A stretch of 64,000 nt of DNA from assembly GCA_949126835.1 (NCBI GenBank), contig CASBPS010000080.1, positions 17,501 through 81,500 on the forward strand, read 5' to 3'. This stretch comes from Anisus vortex. Taxonomy: Eukaryota; Mollusca; Gastropoda; Planorbidae. The position numbers were made by a program, and so were the translations under genes. Under the pieces are notes generated by a model that worked only from the letters and a program-made list of their open reading frames with translations, was not told where the DNA came from and did no database searches. The stretch's first letter is position 1; every line of letters begins with the position of its first letter. Of the stretch, positions 19,665 to 31,753 are shown in pieces.

Positions 19665-22600
19665 GTACAACGACTTGAATAGCAGATTTCTAGTTTTGGC
19701 TTTTTTTCTGGCCGTACAAGGACTTAAAAAGCAGATTTGTTGTTTTGGCTTCTCAACAAACCGTACAACGACTTGACTAGCAGATTTGTGGTAATGGTGC
19801 TTCTGTTCTGGCCGTACAACGACTTGAATAGCAGATTTGTGGTTTTGGCTTCTCTTTTCGCCGTATACAGCAGATTTGTGGTTTTGGCTTCTCTACTAGC
19901 CGTACAAAAGCAGATTTGTGGTTTTGGCTTCTCCAGAAACCGTACAACGACTTGAAAAGCAGATTTCTGGTTTTGGCTCCTTTTCTGGCCGTACAAAAGC
20001 AGATTTGTGGTTTTGGCTTTTCCCCAATCCGTACAACGACTTGAATAGCAGATTTCTTGTTTTGGCTTCTTTTTTGGCCGTACAACGACTTGACAAGAAG
20101 ATTTGTGGTTTTAGCTTCTCTTTTGGCCGTAACACAGCATATTTATGGTTTTGGCTCTTTCCACAAACCGTACAACGACTTGAATAGCAGATTTCTAGTT
20201 TTGGCTTCTTTTCTGGCCGTACAGGGACTTAAAAAGCAGATTTGTTGTTTTGGCTTCTCCACAAACCGTACAACGACTTGACTAGCAGATTTGTGGTAAT
20301 GGTGCTTCTGTTCTGGCCGTACAACGACTTGAATAGCAGATTTGTGGTTTTGGCTTCTCTTTTCGCCGTAATACAGCAGATTTGTGGTTTTGGCTTCTCT
20401 ACTGGCCGTACAAAAGCAGATTTGTGGTTTTGGCTTCTCCAGAAACCGTACAACGACTTGAAAAGCAGATTTCTTGTTTTGGCTCCTTTTCTGGCCGTAC
20501 AAAAGCAGATTTGAGGTTTTGGCTTTTCCACAATCCGTTTAACGACTTGAATAGCAGATTTCTTGTTTTGGCTTCTTTTCTGGCCGTACAACGACTTGAC
20601 AAGAAGATTTGTGGTTTTAGCTTCTATTTTGGCCGTAACACAGCAGATTTATTGTTTTGGCTCTCTCCATAAACCGTACAACGACTTGAATAGCAGATTT
20701 CTAGTTTTGGCTTTTTTTCTGGCCGTACAAGGACTTAAAAAGCAGATTTGTTGTTTTGGCTTCTCAACAAACCGTACAACGACTTGACTAGCAGATTTGT
20801 GGTAATGGTGCTTCTGTTCTGGCCGTACAACGACTTGAATAGCAGATTTGTGGTTTTGGGTTCTCTTTTCGCCGTAATACAGCAGATTTTTGGTTTTGGC
20901 TTCTCTACTAGCCGTACAAAAGCAGATTTGTGGTTTTGGCTTCTCCAGAAACCGCACAACGACTTGAAAAGCAGATTTCTGGTTTTGGCTCCTTTTCTGG
21001 CCGTACAAAAGCAGATTTGTGGTTTTGGCTTTTCCACAATCCGTACAACGACTTGAATAGCAGATTTCTTTGTTTTGGCTCCTTTTCTGGCCGTACAACG
21101 ACTTGAAAAGAAGATTTGTGGTTTTAGCTTCTCTTTTGGCCGTAACACGGCAGATTTATGGTTTTGGCTTCTCTTTTGGCCGTAAAACAGCAGATTTGTG
21201 GTTTTGGCTCCTTTTCTGGCCGTAAAACAGCAGATTTCTGGTTTTGGCTGGCCGTACAACGACTTGAAAAGAAGATTTGTGGTTTCAGCTTCTCTTTTGT
21301 TCGTAACACAGCAGATTTGTGGTTTTGGCTCTCTCCACAAACCGTACAACGACTTGAATAGCAGATTTCTAGTTTTGGCTTCTTTTCTGGCCGTACAGGG
21401 ACTTAAAAAGCAGATTTGTTGTTTTGGCTTCTCCACAAACCGTACAACGACTTGACTAGCAGATTTGTGGTTTTGGCTTCTCTTTTCGCCGTAATACAGC
21501 AGATTTGTGGTTTTGGCTTCTCTACTAGCCGTACAAAAGCAGATTTGTGGTTTTGGCTTCTCCAGAAACCGTACAACGACTTGAAAAGCAGATTTCTGGT
21601 TTTGGCTCCTTTTCTGGCCGTACAAAAGCAGATTTGTGGTTTTGGCTTTTCCACAATCCGTACAACGACTTGAATAGCAGATTTCTTGTTTTGGCTTCTT
21701 TTCTGGCCGTCCAACGACTTGACAAGAAGATTTGTGGTTTTAGCTTCTCTTTTGGCCGTAACACAGCAGATTTATGGTTTTGGCTCTCTCCACAAACCGT
21801 ACAACGACTTGAATAGCAGAATTCTAGTTTTTGCTTCTTTTCTGGCCGTACAAGGACTTAAAAAGCAGATTTGTTGTTTTGGCTTCTCAACAAACCGTAC
21901 AACGACTTGACTAGCAGATTTGTGGTAATGGTGCTTCTGTTCTGGCCGTACAACGACTTGAATAGCAGATTTGTGGTTTTGACTTCTCTTTTCGCCGTAA
22001 TACAGCAGATTTGTGGTTTTGGCTTCTCTACTGGCCGTACAAAAGCAGATTTGTGGTTTTGGCTTCTCCAGAAACCGTACAACGACTTGAAAAGCAGATT
22101 TCTGGTTTTGGCTCCTATTCTGGCCGTACAAAAGCAGATTTGTGGTTTTGGCTTTTCCACAATCCGTACAACGACTTGAATAGCAGATTTCTTTGTTTTG
22201 GCTCCTTTTCTGGCCGTACAACGACTTGAAAAGAAGATTTGTGGTTTTAGCTTCTCTTTTGGCCGTAACACGGCAGATTTATGGTTTTGGCTTCTCTTTT
22301 GGCCGTAAAACAGCAGATTTGTGGTTTTGGCTCCTTTTCTGGCCGTAAAACAGCAGATTTCTGGTTTTGGCTTTTTTTCTGGCCGTACAACGACTTGAAA
22401 AGAAGATTTGTGGTTTCAGCTTCTCTTTTGTTCGTAACACAGCAGATTTGTGGTTTTGGCTCTCTCCACAAACCGTACATCGACTTGAATAGCAGATTTC
22501 TAGTTTTGGCTTCTTTTCTGGCCGTACAGGGACTTAAAAAGCAGATTTGTTGTTTTGGCTTCTCCACAAACCGTACAACGACTTGACTATCAGATTTGTG

Positions 22601-22980
22601 GTAATGGTGCTTCTGTTCTGGCCGTACAACGACTTGAATAGCAGATTTGTGGTTTTGGCTTCTCTTTTCGCCGTAATACAGCAGATTTGTGGTTTTGGCT
22701 TCTCTACTAGCCGTACAAAAGCAGATTTGTGGTTTTGGCTTCTCCAGAAACCGTACAACGACTTGAAAAGCAGATTTCTTGTTTTGGCTCCTTTTCTGGC
22801 CGTACAAAAGCAGATTTGAGGTTTTGGCTTTTCCACAATCCGTATAACGACTTGAATAGCAGATTTCTTGTTTTGGCTTCTTTTCTGGCCGTACAACGAC
22901 TTGACAAGAAGATTTGTGGTTTTAGCTTCTATTTTGGCCGTAACACAGCAGATTTATGGTTTTGGCTCTCTCCATAAACC
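19665..22980 (+). repeat. Block R copy 2 (3316 bp)
   Basis: Modules 19665, 20170, 20676, 21344, 21799, 22475 repeat copy 1 module for module at +3316. I noticed no difference between the two copies, including rare variants such as 'gatttattgttttgg' in n and the EcoRI-type d at 21799. The close identity suggests very recent duplication, or an assembly duplication. Confidence 0.9.
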
Positions 22981-23576
22981 GTACAACGACTTGAATAGCA
23001 GATTTCTAGTTTTGGCTTTTTTTCTGGCCGTACAAGGACTTAAAAAGCAGATTTGTTGTTTTGGCTTCTCAACAAACCGTACAACGACTTGACTAGCAGA
23101 TTTGTGATAATGGTGCTTCTGTTCTGGCCGTACAACGACTTGAATAGCAGATTTGTGGTTTTGGGTTCTCTTTTCGCCGTAATACAGCAGATTTTTGGTT
23201 TTGGCTTCTCTACTAGCCGTACAAAAGCAGATTTGTGGTTTTGGCTTCTCCAGAAACCGCACAACGACTTGAAAAGCAGATTTCTGGTTTTGGCTCCTTT
23301 TCTGGCCGTACAAAAGCAGATTTGTGGTTTTGGCATTTCCACAATCCGTACAACGACTTGAATAGCAGATTTCTTGGTTTGGCTTCTTTTCTGGCCGTAC
23401 AACGACTTGACAAGAAGATTTGTGGTTTTAGCTTCTCTTTTGGCCGTAACACAGCAGATTTATGGTTTTGGCTCTCTCAACAAACCGTACAACGACTTGA
23501 ATAGCAGATTTCTTGTTTTGGCTTCTTTTCTGGCCATGAAACAGCAGATTTATGGTTTTGGCTCTCTCCACAAACC
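22981..23576 (+). repeat. Linking 13-mer module (596 bp), copy of 10706-11300
   Basis: Carries the same private variants as 10706-11300: 'gggttctc' in g, 'gcac' in j, 'ttttggcatttcc' in k, 'cttggtttgg' in l, 'atgaaac' in nx. It retains 'gtgataatgg' in f. Confidence 0.88.
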
Positions 23577-25887
23577 GTACAACGACTTGAATAGCAGATT
23601 TCTAGTTTTGGCTTCTTTTCTGGCCGTACAAGGACTTAAAAAGCAGATTTGTTGTTTTGGCTTCTCCACAAACCGTACAACGACTTGACTAGCAGATTTG
23701 TGGTAATGGTGCTTCTGTTCTGGCCGTACAACGACTTGAATAGCAGATTTGTGGTTTTGGCTTCTCTTTTCGCCGTAATACAGCAGATTTGTGGTTTTGG
23801 CTTCTCTACTGGCCGTAAAAAAGCAAATTTGTGGTTTTGGCTTCTCCAGAAACCGTACAACGACTTGAAAAGCAGATTTCTGGTTTTGGCTCCTATTCTG
23901 GCCGTACAAAAGCAGATTTGTGGTTTTGGCTTTTCCACAATCCGTACAACGACTTGAAAAGCAGATTTCTTGTTTTGGCTTCTATTCTGGCCGTACAACG
24001 ACTTGAAAAGAAGATTTGTGGTTTTAGCTTCTCTTTTGGCCGTAACACAGCAGATTTATGGTTTTGGCTTCTCTTTTGGCCGTAAAACAGCAGATTTGTG
24101 GTTTTGGCTCCTTTTCGGGCCGTAAAACAGCAGATTTCTGGTTTTGGCTTTTTTCTGGCCGTACAACGACTTGAAAAGAAGATTTGTGGTTTCAGCTTCT
24201 CTTTTGGCCGTAACACAGCAGATTTGTGGTTTTGGCTCTCTCCACAAACCGTACAACGACTTGAATAGCAGATTTCTAGTTTTGGCTTCTTTTCTGGCCG
24301 TACAAGGACTTGACTAGCAGATTTGTAGTAATGGTGCTTCTGTTCTGGCCGTACAACGACTTGAATAGCAGATTTGTGGTTTTGGCTTCTCTTTTCGCCG
24401 TAATACAGCAGATTTGTGGTTTTGGCTTCTCTACTAGCCGTACAAAAGCAGATTTGTGGTTTTGGCTTCTCCAGAAACCGTACAACGACTTCAAAAGCAG
24501 ATTTCTTGTTTTGGCTCCTTTTCTGGCCGTACAAAAGCAGATTTGAGGTTTTGGCTTTTCCACAATCCGTATAACGACTTGAATAGCAGATTTCTTGTTT
24601 TGGCTTCTTTTCTGGCCGTACAACGACTTGACAAGAAGATTTGTGGTTTTAGCTTCTCTTTTGGCCGTAACACAGCAGATTTATGGTTTTGGCTCTCTCC
24701 ATAAACCGTACAACGACTTGAATAGCAGATTTCTAGTTTTGGCTTTTTTTCTGGCCGTACAAGGACTTAAAAAGCAGATTTTTTGTTTTGGCTTCTCAAC
24801 AAACCGTACAACGACTTGACTAGCAGATTTGTGGTAATGGTGCTTTTGTTCTGGCCGTACAACGACTTGAATAGCAGATTTGTGGTTTTGGCTTCTCTTT
24901 TCGCCAAATACAGCAGATTTGTGGTTTTGGCTTCTCTACTAGCCGTACAAAAGCAGATTTGTGGTTTTGGCTTCTCCAGAAACCGTACAACGACTTGAAA
25001 AGCAGATTTCTGGTTTTGGCTCCTTTTCTGGCCGTACAAACGCAGATTTGTGGTTTTGGCTTTTCCACAATCCGTACAACGACTTGAATAGCAGATTTCT
25101 TGTTTTGGCTTCTTTTCTGGCCGTCCAACGACTTGACAAGAAGATTTGTGGTTTTAGCTTCTCTTTTGGCCGTAACACAGCAGATTTATGGTTTTGGCTC
25201 TCTCCACAAACCGTACAACGACTTGAATAGCAGATTTCTAGTTTTGGCTTCTTTTCTGGCCGTACAAGGACTTAAAAAGCATATTTGTTGTTTTGGCTTC
25301 TCAACAAACCGTACAACGACTTGACTAGCAGATTTGTGGTAATGGTGCTTCTGTTCTGGCCGTACAACGACTTGAATAGCAGATTTGTGGTTTTGGCTTC
25401 TCTTTTCGCCGTAATACAGCAGATTTGTGGTTTTGGCTTCTCTACTGGCCGTACAAAAGCAGATTTGTGGTTTTGGCTTCTCCAGAAACCGTACAACGAT
25501 TTGAAAAGCAGATTTCTGGTTTTGGCTCCTATTCTGGCCGTACAAAAGCAGATTTGTGGTTTTGGCTTTTCCACAATCCGTACAACGACTTGAATAGCAG
25601 ATTTCTTGTTTTGGCTCCTTTTCTGGCCGTACAACGACTTGAAAAGAAGATTTGTGGTTTTAGCTTCTCTTTTGGCCGTAACACAGCAGATTTATGGTTT
25701 TGGCTTCTCTTTTGGCCGTAAAACAGCAGATTTGTGGTTTTGGCTCCTTTTCTGGCCGTAAAACAGCAGATTTCTGGTTTTGGCTTTTTTTCTGGCCGTA
25801 CAACGACTTGAAAAGAAGATTTGTGGTTTCAGCTTCTCTTTTGTTCGTAACACAGCAGATTTGTGGTTTTGGCTCTCTCCACAAACC
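23577..25887 (+). repeat. Block Q copy 3
   Basis: Modules 23577 (674), 24251 (457), 24708 (505), 25213 (675). It matches Q copy 1 at +12276 for the first three modules and Q copy 2 at +10044 for the last. Private changes relative to copy 1 include 'gaaaagcag' in l near 23951, 'cttcaaaagc' near 24490 and loss of the 'aagaag' change in k near 24536. Confidence 0.88.
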
Positions 25888-27403
25888 GTACAACGACTTG
25901 AATAGCAGATTTCTAGTTTTGGCTTCTTTTCTGGCCGTACAGGGACTTAAAAAACAGATTTGTTGTTTTGGCTTCTCCACAAACCGTACAACGACTTGAC
26001 TAGCAGATTTGTGGTAATGGTGCTTCTGTTCTGGCCGTACAACGACTTGAATAGCAGATTTGTGGTTTTGGCTTCTCTTTTCGCCGTATACAGCAGATTT
26101 GTGGTTTTGGCTTCTCTACTAGCCGTACAAAAGCAGATTTGTGGTTTTGGCTTCTCCAGAAAGCGTACAACGACTTGAAAAGCAGATTTCTTGTTTTGGC
26201 TCCTTTTCTGGCCGTACAAAAGCAGATTTGAGGTTTTGGCTTTTCCACAATCCGTATAACGACTTGAATAGCAGATTTCTTGTTTTGGCTTCTTTTCTGG
26301 CCGTACAACGACTTGACAAGAAGATTTGTGGTTTTAGCTTCTATTTTGGCCGTAACACAGCAGATTTATGGTTTTGGCTCTCTCCATAAACCGTACAACG
26401 ACTTGAATAGCAGATTTCTAGTTTTGGCTTTTTTTCTGGCCGTACAAGGACTTAAAAAGCAGATTTGTTGTTTTGGCTTCTCAACAAACCGTACAACGAC
26501 TTGACTAGCAGATTTGTGGTAATGGTGCTTCTGTTCTGGCCGTACAACGACTTGAATAGCAGATTTGTGGTTTTGGCTTCTCTTTTCGCCGTATACAGCA
26601 GATTTGTGGTTTTGGCTTCTCTACTAGCCGTACAAAAGCAGATTTGTGGTTTTGGCTTCTCCAGAAACCGTACAACGACTTGAAAAGCAGATTTCTGGTT
26701 TTGGCTCCTTTTCTGGCCGTACAAAAGCAGATTTGTGGTTTTGGCTTTTCCCCAATCCGTACAACGACTTGAATAGCAGATTTCTTGTTTTGGCTTCTTT
26801 TTTGGCCGTACAACGACTTGACAAGAAGATTTGTGGTTTTAGCTTCTCTTTTGGCCGTAACACAGCATATTTATGGTTTTGGCTCTTTCCACAAACCGTA
26901 CAACGACTTGAATAGCAGATTTCTAGTTTTGGCTTCTTTTCTGGCCGTACAGGGACTTAAAAAGCAGATTTGTTGTTTTGGCTTCTCCACAAACCGTACA
27001 ACGACTTGACTAGCAGATTTGTGGTAATGGTGCTTCTGTTCTGGCCGTACAACGACTTGAATAGCAGATTTGTGGTTTTGGCTTCTCTTTTCGCCGTAAT
27101 ACAGCAGATTTGTGGTTTTGGCTTCTCTACTGGCCGTACAAAAGCAGATTTGTGGTTTTGGCTTCTCCAGAAACCGTACAACGACTTGAAAAGCAGATTT
27201 CTTGTTTTGGCTCCTTTTCTGGCCGTACAAAAGCAGATTTGAGGTTTTGGCTTTTCCACAATCCGTTTAACGACTTGAATAGCAGATTTCTTGTTTTGGC
27301 TTCTTTTCTGGCCGTACAACGACTTGACAAGAAGATTTGTGGTTTTAGCTTCTATTTTGGCCGTAACACAGCAGATTTATTGTTTTGGCTCTCTCCATAA
27401 ACC
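25888..27403 (+). repeat. Three modules, copy of 15844-17359
   Basis: Modules 25888 (505), 26393 (505), 26898 (506), at offset 10044. One private change is 'gaaagcgtac' near 26160 in place of 'gaaaccgtac'. The match carries on into the next module to about 27784. Confidence 0.88.
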
Positions 27404-30034
27404 GTACAACGACTTGAATAGCAGATTTCTAGTTTTGGCTTTTTTTCTGGCCGTACAAGGACTTAAAAAGCAGATTTGTTGTTTTGGCTTCTCAACAAAC
27501 CGTACAACGACTTGACTAGCAGATTTGTGGTAATGGTGCTTCTGTTCTGGCCGTACAACGACTTGAATAGCAGATTTGTGGTTTTGGGTTCTCTTTTCGC
27601 CGTAATACAGCAGATTTTTGGTTTTGGCTTCTCTACTAGCCGTACAAAAGCAGATTTGTGGTTTTGGCTTCTCCAGAAACCGCACAACGACTTGAAAAGC
27701 AGATTTCTGGTTTTGGCTCCTTTTCTGGCCGTACAAAAGCAGATTTGTGGTTTTGGCTTTTCCACAATCCGTACAACGACTTGAATAGCAGATTTCTTGG
27801 TTTGACTTCTTTTCTGGCCGTACAACGACTTGACAAGAAGATTTGTGGTTTTAGCTTCTCTTTTGGCCGTAACACAGCAGATTTATGGTTTTGGCTCTCT
27901 CAACAAACCGTACAACGACTTGAATAGCAGATTTCTTGTTTTGGCTTCTTTTCTGGCCATAAAACAGCAGATTTATGGTTTTGGCTCTCTCCACAAACCG
28001 TACAACGACTTGAATAGCAGATTTCTAGTTTTGGCTTCTTTTCTGGCCGTACAAAGACTTAAAAAGCAGATTTGTTGTTTTGGCTTCTCCACAAACCGTA
28101 CAACGACTTGACTAGCAGATTTGTGGTAATGGTGCTTCTGTTCTGGCCGTACAACGACTTGAATAGCAGATTTGTGGTTTTGGCTTCTCTTTTCGCCGTA
28201 ATACAGCAGATTTGTGGTTTTGGCTTCTCTACTGGCCGTACAAAAGCAAATTTGTGGTTTTGGCTTCTCCAGAAACCGTACAACGACTTGAAAAGCAGAT
28301 TTCTGGTTTTGGCTCCTATTCTGGCCGTACAAAAGCAGATTTGTGGTGTTGGCTTTTCCACAATCCGTACAACGACTTGAATAGCAGATTTCTGGTTTTG
28401 GCTTTTTTTCTGGCCGTACAACGACTTGAAAAGAAGATTTGTGGTTTTAGCTTCTCTTTTGGCCGTAACACAGCAGATTTGTGGTGTTGGCTTTTCCACA
28501 AACCGTACAACGACTTGAATAGCAGATTTCTAGTTTTGGCTTCTTTTCTGGCCGTACAAGGACTTGACTAGCAGATTTGTGGTAATGGTGCTTCTGTTCT
28601 GGCCGTACAACGACTTGAAAAGCAGATTTCTGGTTTTGGCTCCTTTTCTGGCCGTACAAAAGCAGATTTGTGGTTTTGGCTTTTCCCCAATCCGTACAAC
28701 GACTTGAATAGCAGATTTCTTGTTTTGGCTTCTTTTTTGGCCGTACAACGACTTGACAAGAAGATTTGTGGTTTTAGCTTCTCTTTTGGCCGTATCACAG
28801 CAGATTTATGGTTTTGGCTCTCTCCACAAACCGTACAACGACTTGAATAGCAGATTTCTAGTTTTGGCTTCTTGTCTGGCCGTACAAGGACTTAAAAAGC
28901 AGATTTGTTGTTTTGGCTTCTCAACAAACCGTACAACGACTTGACTAGCAGATTTGTGGTAATGGTGCTTCTGTTCTGGCCGTACAACGACTTGAATAGC
29001 AGATTTGTGGTTTTGGCTTCTCTTTTCGCCGTAATACAGCAGATTTATGGTTTTGGCTTCTCTACTGGCCGTACAAAAGCAGATTTGTGGTTTTGGCTTC
29101 TCCAGAAACCGTACAAAGACTTGAAAAGCAGATTTCTGGTTTTGGCTCCTTTTCTGGCCGTACAAAAACAGATTTATGGTTTTGGCTCTCTCCACAAACC
29201 GTACAACGACTTGAATAGCAGATTTCTAGTTTTGGCTTCTTTTCTGGCCGTACAAGGACTTAAAAAGCAGATTTAATGTTTTGGCTTCTCCACAAACCGT
29301 ACAACGACTTGACTAGCAGATTTGTGGTAATGGTGCTTCTGTTCTGGCCGTACAACGACTTGAATAGCAGATTTGTGGTTTTGGCTTCTCTTTTCGCCGT
29401 AAAACAGCAGATTTCTGGTTTTGGCTTTTTTTCTGGCCGTACAACGACTTGAAAAGAAGATTTGTGGTTTCAGCTTCTCTTTTGTTCGTAACACAGCAGA
29501 TTTGTGGTTTTGGCTCTCTCCACAAACCGTACAACGACTTGAATAGCAGATTTCTAGTTTTGGCTTCTTTTCTGGCCGTACAGGGACTTAAAAAGCAGAT
29601 TTGTTGTTTTGGCTTCTCCACAAACCGTACAACGACTTGACTAGCAGATTTGTGGTAATGGTGCTTCTGTTCTGGCCGTACAACGACTTGAATAGCAGAT
29701 TTGTGGTTTTGGCTTCTCTTTTCGCCGTAATACAGCAGATTTGTGGTTTTGGCTTCTCTACTAGCCGTACAAAAGCAGATTTGTGGTTTTGGCTTCTCCA
29801 GAAACCGTACAACGACTTGAAAAGCAGATTTCTTGTTTTGGCTCCTTTTCTGGCCGTACAAAAGCAGATTTGAGGTTTTGGCTTTTCCACAATCCGTATA
29901 ACGACTTGAATAGCAGATTTCTTGTTTTGGCTTCTTTTCTGGCCGTACAACGACTTGACAAGAAGATTTGTGGTTTTAGCTTCTATTTTGGCCGTAACAC
30001 AGCAGATTTATGGTTTTGGCTCTCTCCATAAACC
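27404..30034 (+). repeat. Irregular block with truncated modules
   Basis: Module starts 27404 (596), 28000 (505), 28505 (328), 28833 (368), 29201 (328), 29529 (506). The 28505 module is a 7-mer in which an e/f fusion (28554-28604) joins j directly, with g-h-i missing. The 29201 module is a different 7-mer, d-e-f-g-a-b-c, in which g joins a at 29399. The two share a length of 328 bp by coincidence of composition. Confidence 0.85.
28465..28504 (+). repeat. n/k hybrid monomer with a private base shared with a nearby k
   Basis: The 5' end 'gtaacacagcag' is n or c type; the rest, 'ggcttttccaca', is k type. It carries 'gtggtgttggc', where T is replaced by G. The only other place I saw this is the k at 28327-28366 of the same module, 138 bp upstream. 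Confidence 0.85.
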
Positions 30035-31753
30035 GTACAACGACTTGAATAGCAGATTTCTAGTTTTGGCTTTTTTTCTGGCCGTACAAGGACTTAAAAA
30101 GCAGATTTGTTGTTTTGGCTTCTCCACAAACCGTACAACGACTTGACTAGCAGATTTGTGGTAATGGTGCTTCTGTTCTGGCCGTACAACGACTTGAATA
30201 GCAGATTTGTGGTTTTGGCTTCTCTTTTCGCCGTAATACAGCATATTTGTGGTTTTGGCTTCTCTACTGGCCGTACAAAAGCAGATTTGTGGTTTTGGCT
30301 TCTCCAGAAACCGTACAACGACTTGAAAAGCAGATTTCTGGTTTTGGCTCCTATTCTGGCCGTACAAAAGCAGATTTGTGGTTTTGGCTTTTCCACAATC
30401 CGTACAACGACTTGAATAGCAGATTTCTTGTTTTGGCTTCTTTTCTAACCGTAAAACAGCAGATTTGTGGTTTTGGCTTCTCTACTGGCCGTACAAAAGC
30501 AGATTTGTAGTTTTGGCGTTTCCACAGTCCGTACAACGACTTGAATAGCAGATTTCTTGTTTTGGCTTCTTTTCTGGCCATAAAACAGCAGATTTAAGGT
30601 TTTGGCTCTCTCCACAAACCGTACAACGACTTGAATAGCAGATTTCTAGTTTTGGCTTCTTTTCTGGCCGTACAAGGACTTAAAAAGCAGATTTGTTGTT
30701 TTGGCTTCTCCACAAACCGTACAACGACTTGACTAGCAGATTTGTGGTAATGGTGCTTCTGTTCTGGCCGTACAACGACTTGAATAGCAGATTTGTGGTT
30801 TTGGCTTCTCTTTTCGCCGTAATACAGCAGATTTGTGGTTTTGGCTTCTCTACTGGCCGTACAAAAGCAAATTTGTGGTTTTGGCTTCTCCAGAAACCGT
30901 ACAACGACTTGAAAAGCAGATTTCTGGTTTTGGCTCCTATTCTGGCCGTACAAAAGCAGATTTGTGGTTTTGGCTTTTCCACAATCCGTACAACGACTTG
31001 AATAGCAGATTTCTTGTTTTGGCTTCTTTTCTGGCCGTACAACGACTTGAAAAGAAGATTTGTGGTTTTAGCTTCTCTTTTGGCCGTAACACAGCAGATT
31101 TATGGTTTTGGCTTCTCTTTTGGCCGTAAAACAGCAGATTTGTGGTTTTGGCTCCTTTTCGGGCCGTAAAACAGCAGATTTCTGGTTTTGGCTTTTTTTT
31201 TTGGCCGTACAACGACTTGAAAAGAAGATTTGTGGTTTCAGCTTCTCTTTTGGCCGTAACACAGCAGATTTGTGGTTTTGGCTCTCTCCACAAACCGTAC
31301 AACGACTTGAATAGCAGATTTCTAGTTTTGGCTTCTTTTCTGGCCGTACAAGGACTTGACTAGCAGATTTGTGGTAATGGTGCTTCTGTTCTGGCCGTAC
31401 AACGACTTGAATAGCAGATTTGTGGTTTTGGCATCTCTTTTCGCCGTAATACAGCAGATTTGTGGTTTTGGCTTCTCTACTAGCCGTACAAAAGCAGATT
31501 TGTGGTTTTGGCTTCTCCAGAAACCGTACAACGACTTGAAAAGCAGATTTCTTGTTTTGGCTCCTTTTCTGGCCGTACAAAAGCAGATTTGAGGTTTTGG
31601 CTTTTCCACAATCCGTATAACGACTTGAATAGCAGATTTCTTGTTTTGGCTTCTTTTCTGGCCGTACAACGACTTGACAAGAAGATTTGTGGTTTTAGCT
31701 TCTCTTTTGGCCGTAACACAGCAGATTTATGGTTTTGGCTCTCTCCATAAACC
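30035..31753 (+). repeat. Three modules of 586, 676 and 457 bp
   Basis: Module starts 30035, 30621, 31297. The first is a 13-mer d to l, p, q, an l-like monomer and nx, combining the p-q branch with the nx ending. The second contains the longest a-type T-run (ten T, 31193-31202). The third has the e/f fusion at 31346-31396 and 'ggcatctctt' in g at 31397. Confidence 0.85.

Larger units (their letters stand above)
21115..27784 (+). repeat. Long segmental copy of 8.84-17.74 kb (minus one Q unit)
   Basis: From about 21115 this stretch follows 8840 onward at offset 12275, then 12276 after the 1-bp difference in f, up to about 25.7 kb. It then follows 15.4-17.74 kb at offset 10044. 12276 minus 10044 is 2232, one Q period. 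The two 6.7-kb segments therefore share one history and differ by one Q unit gained or lost. Confidence 0.85.
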
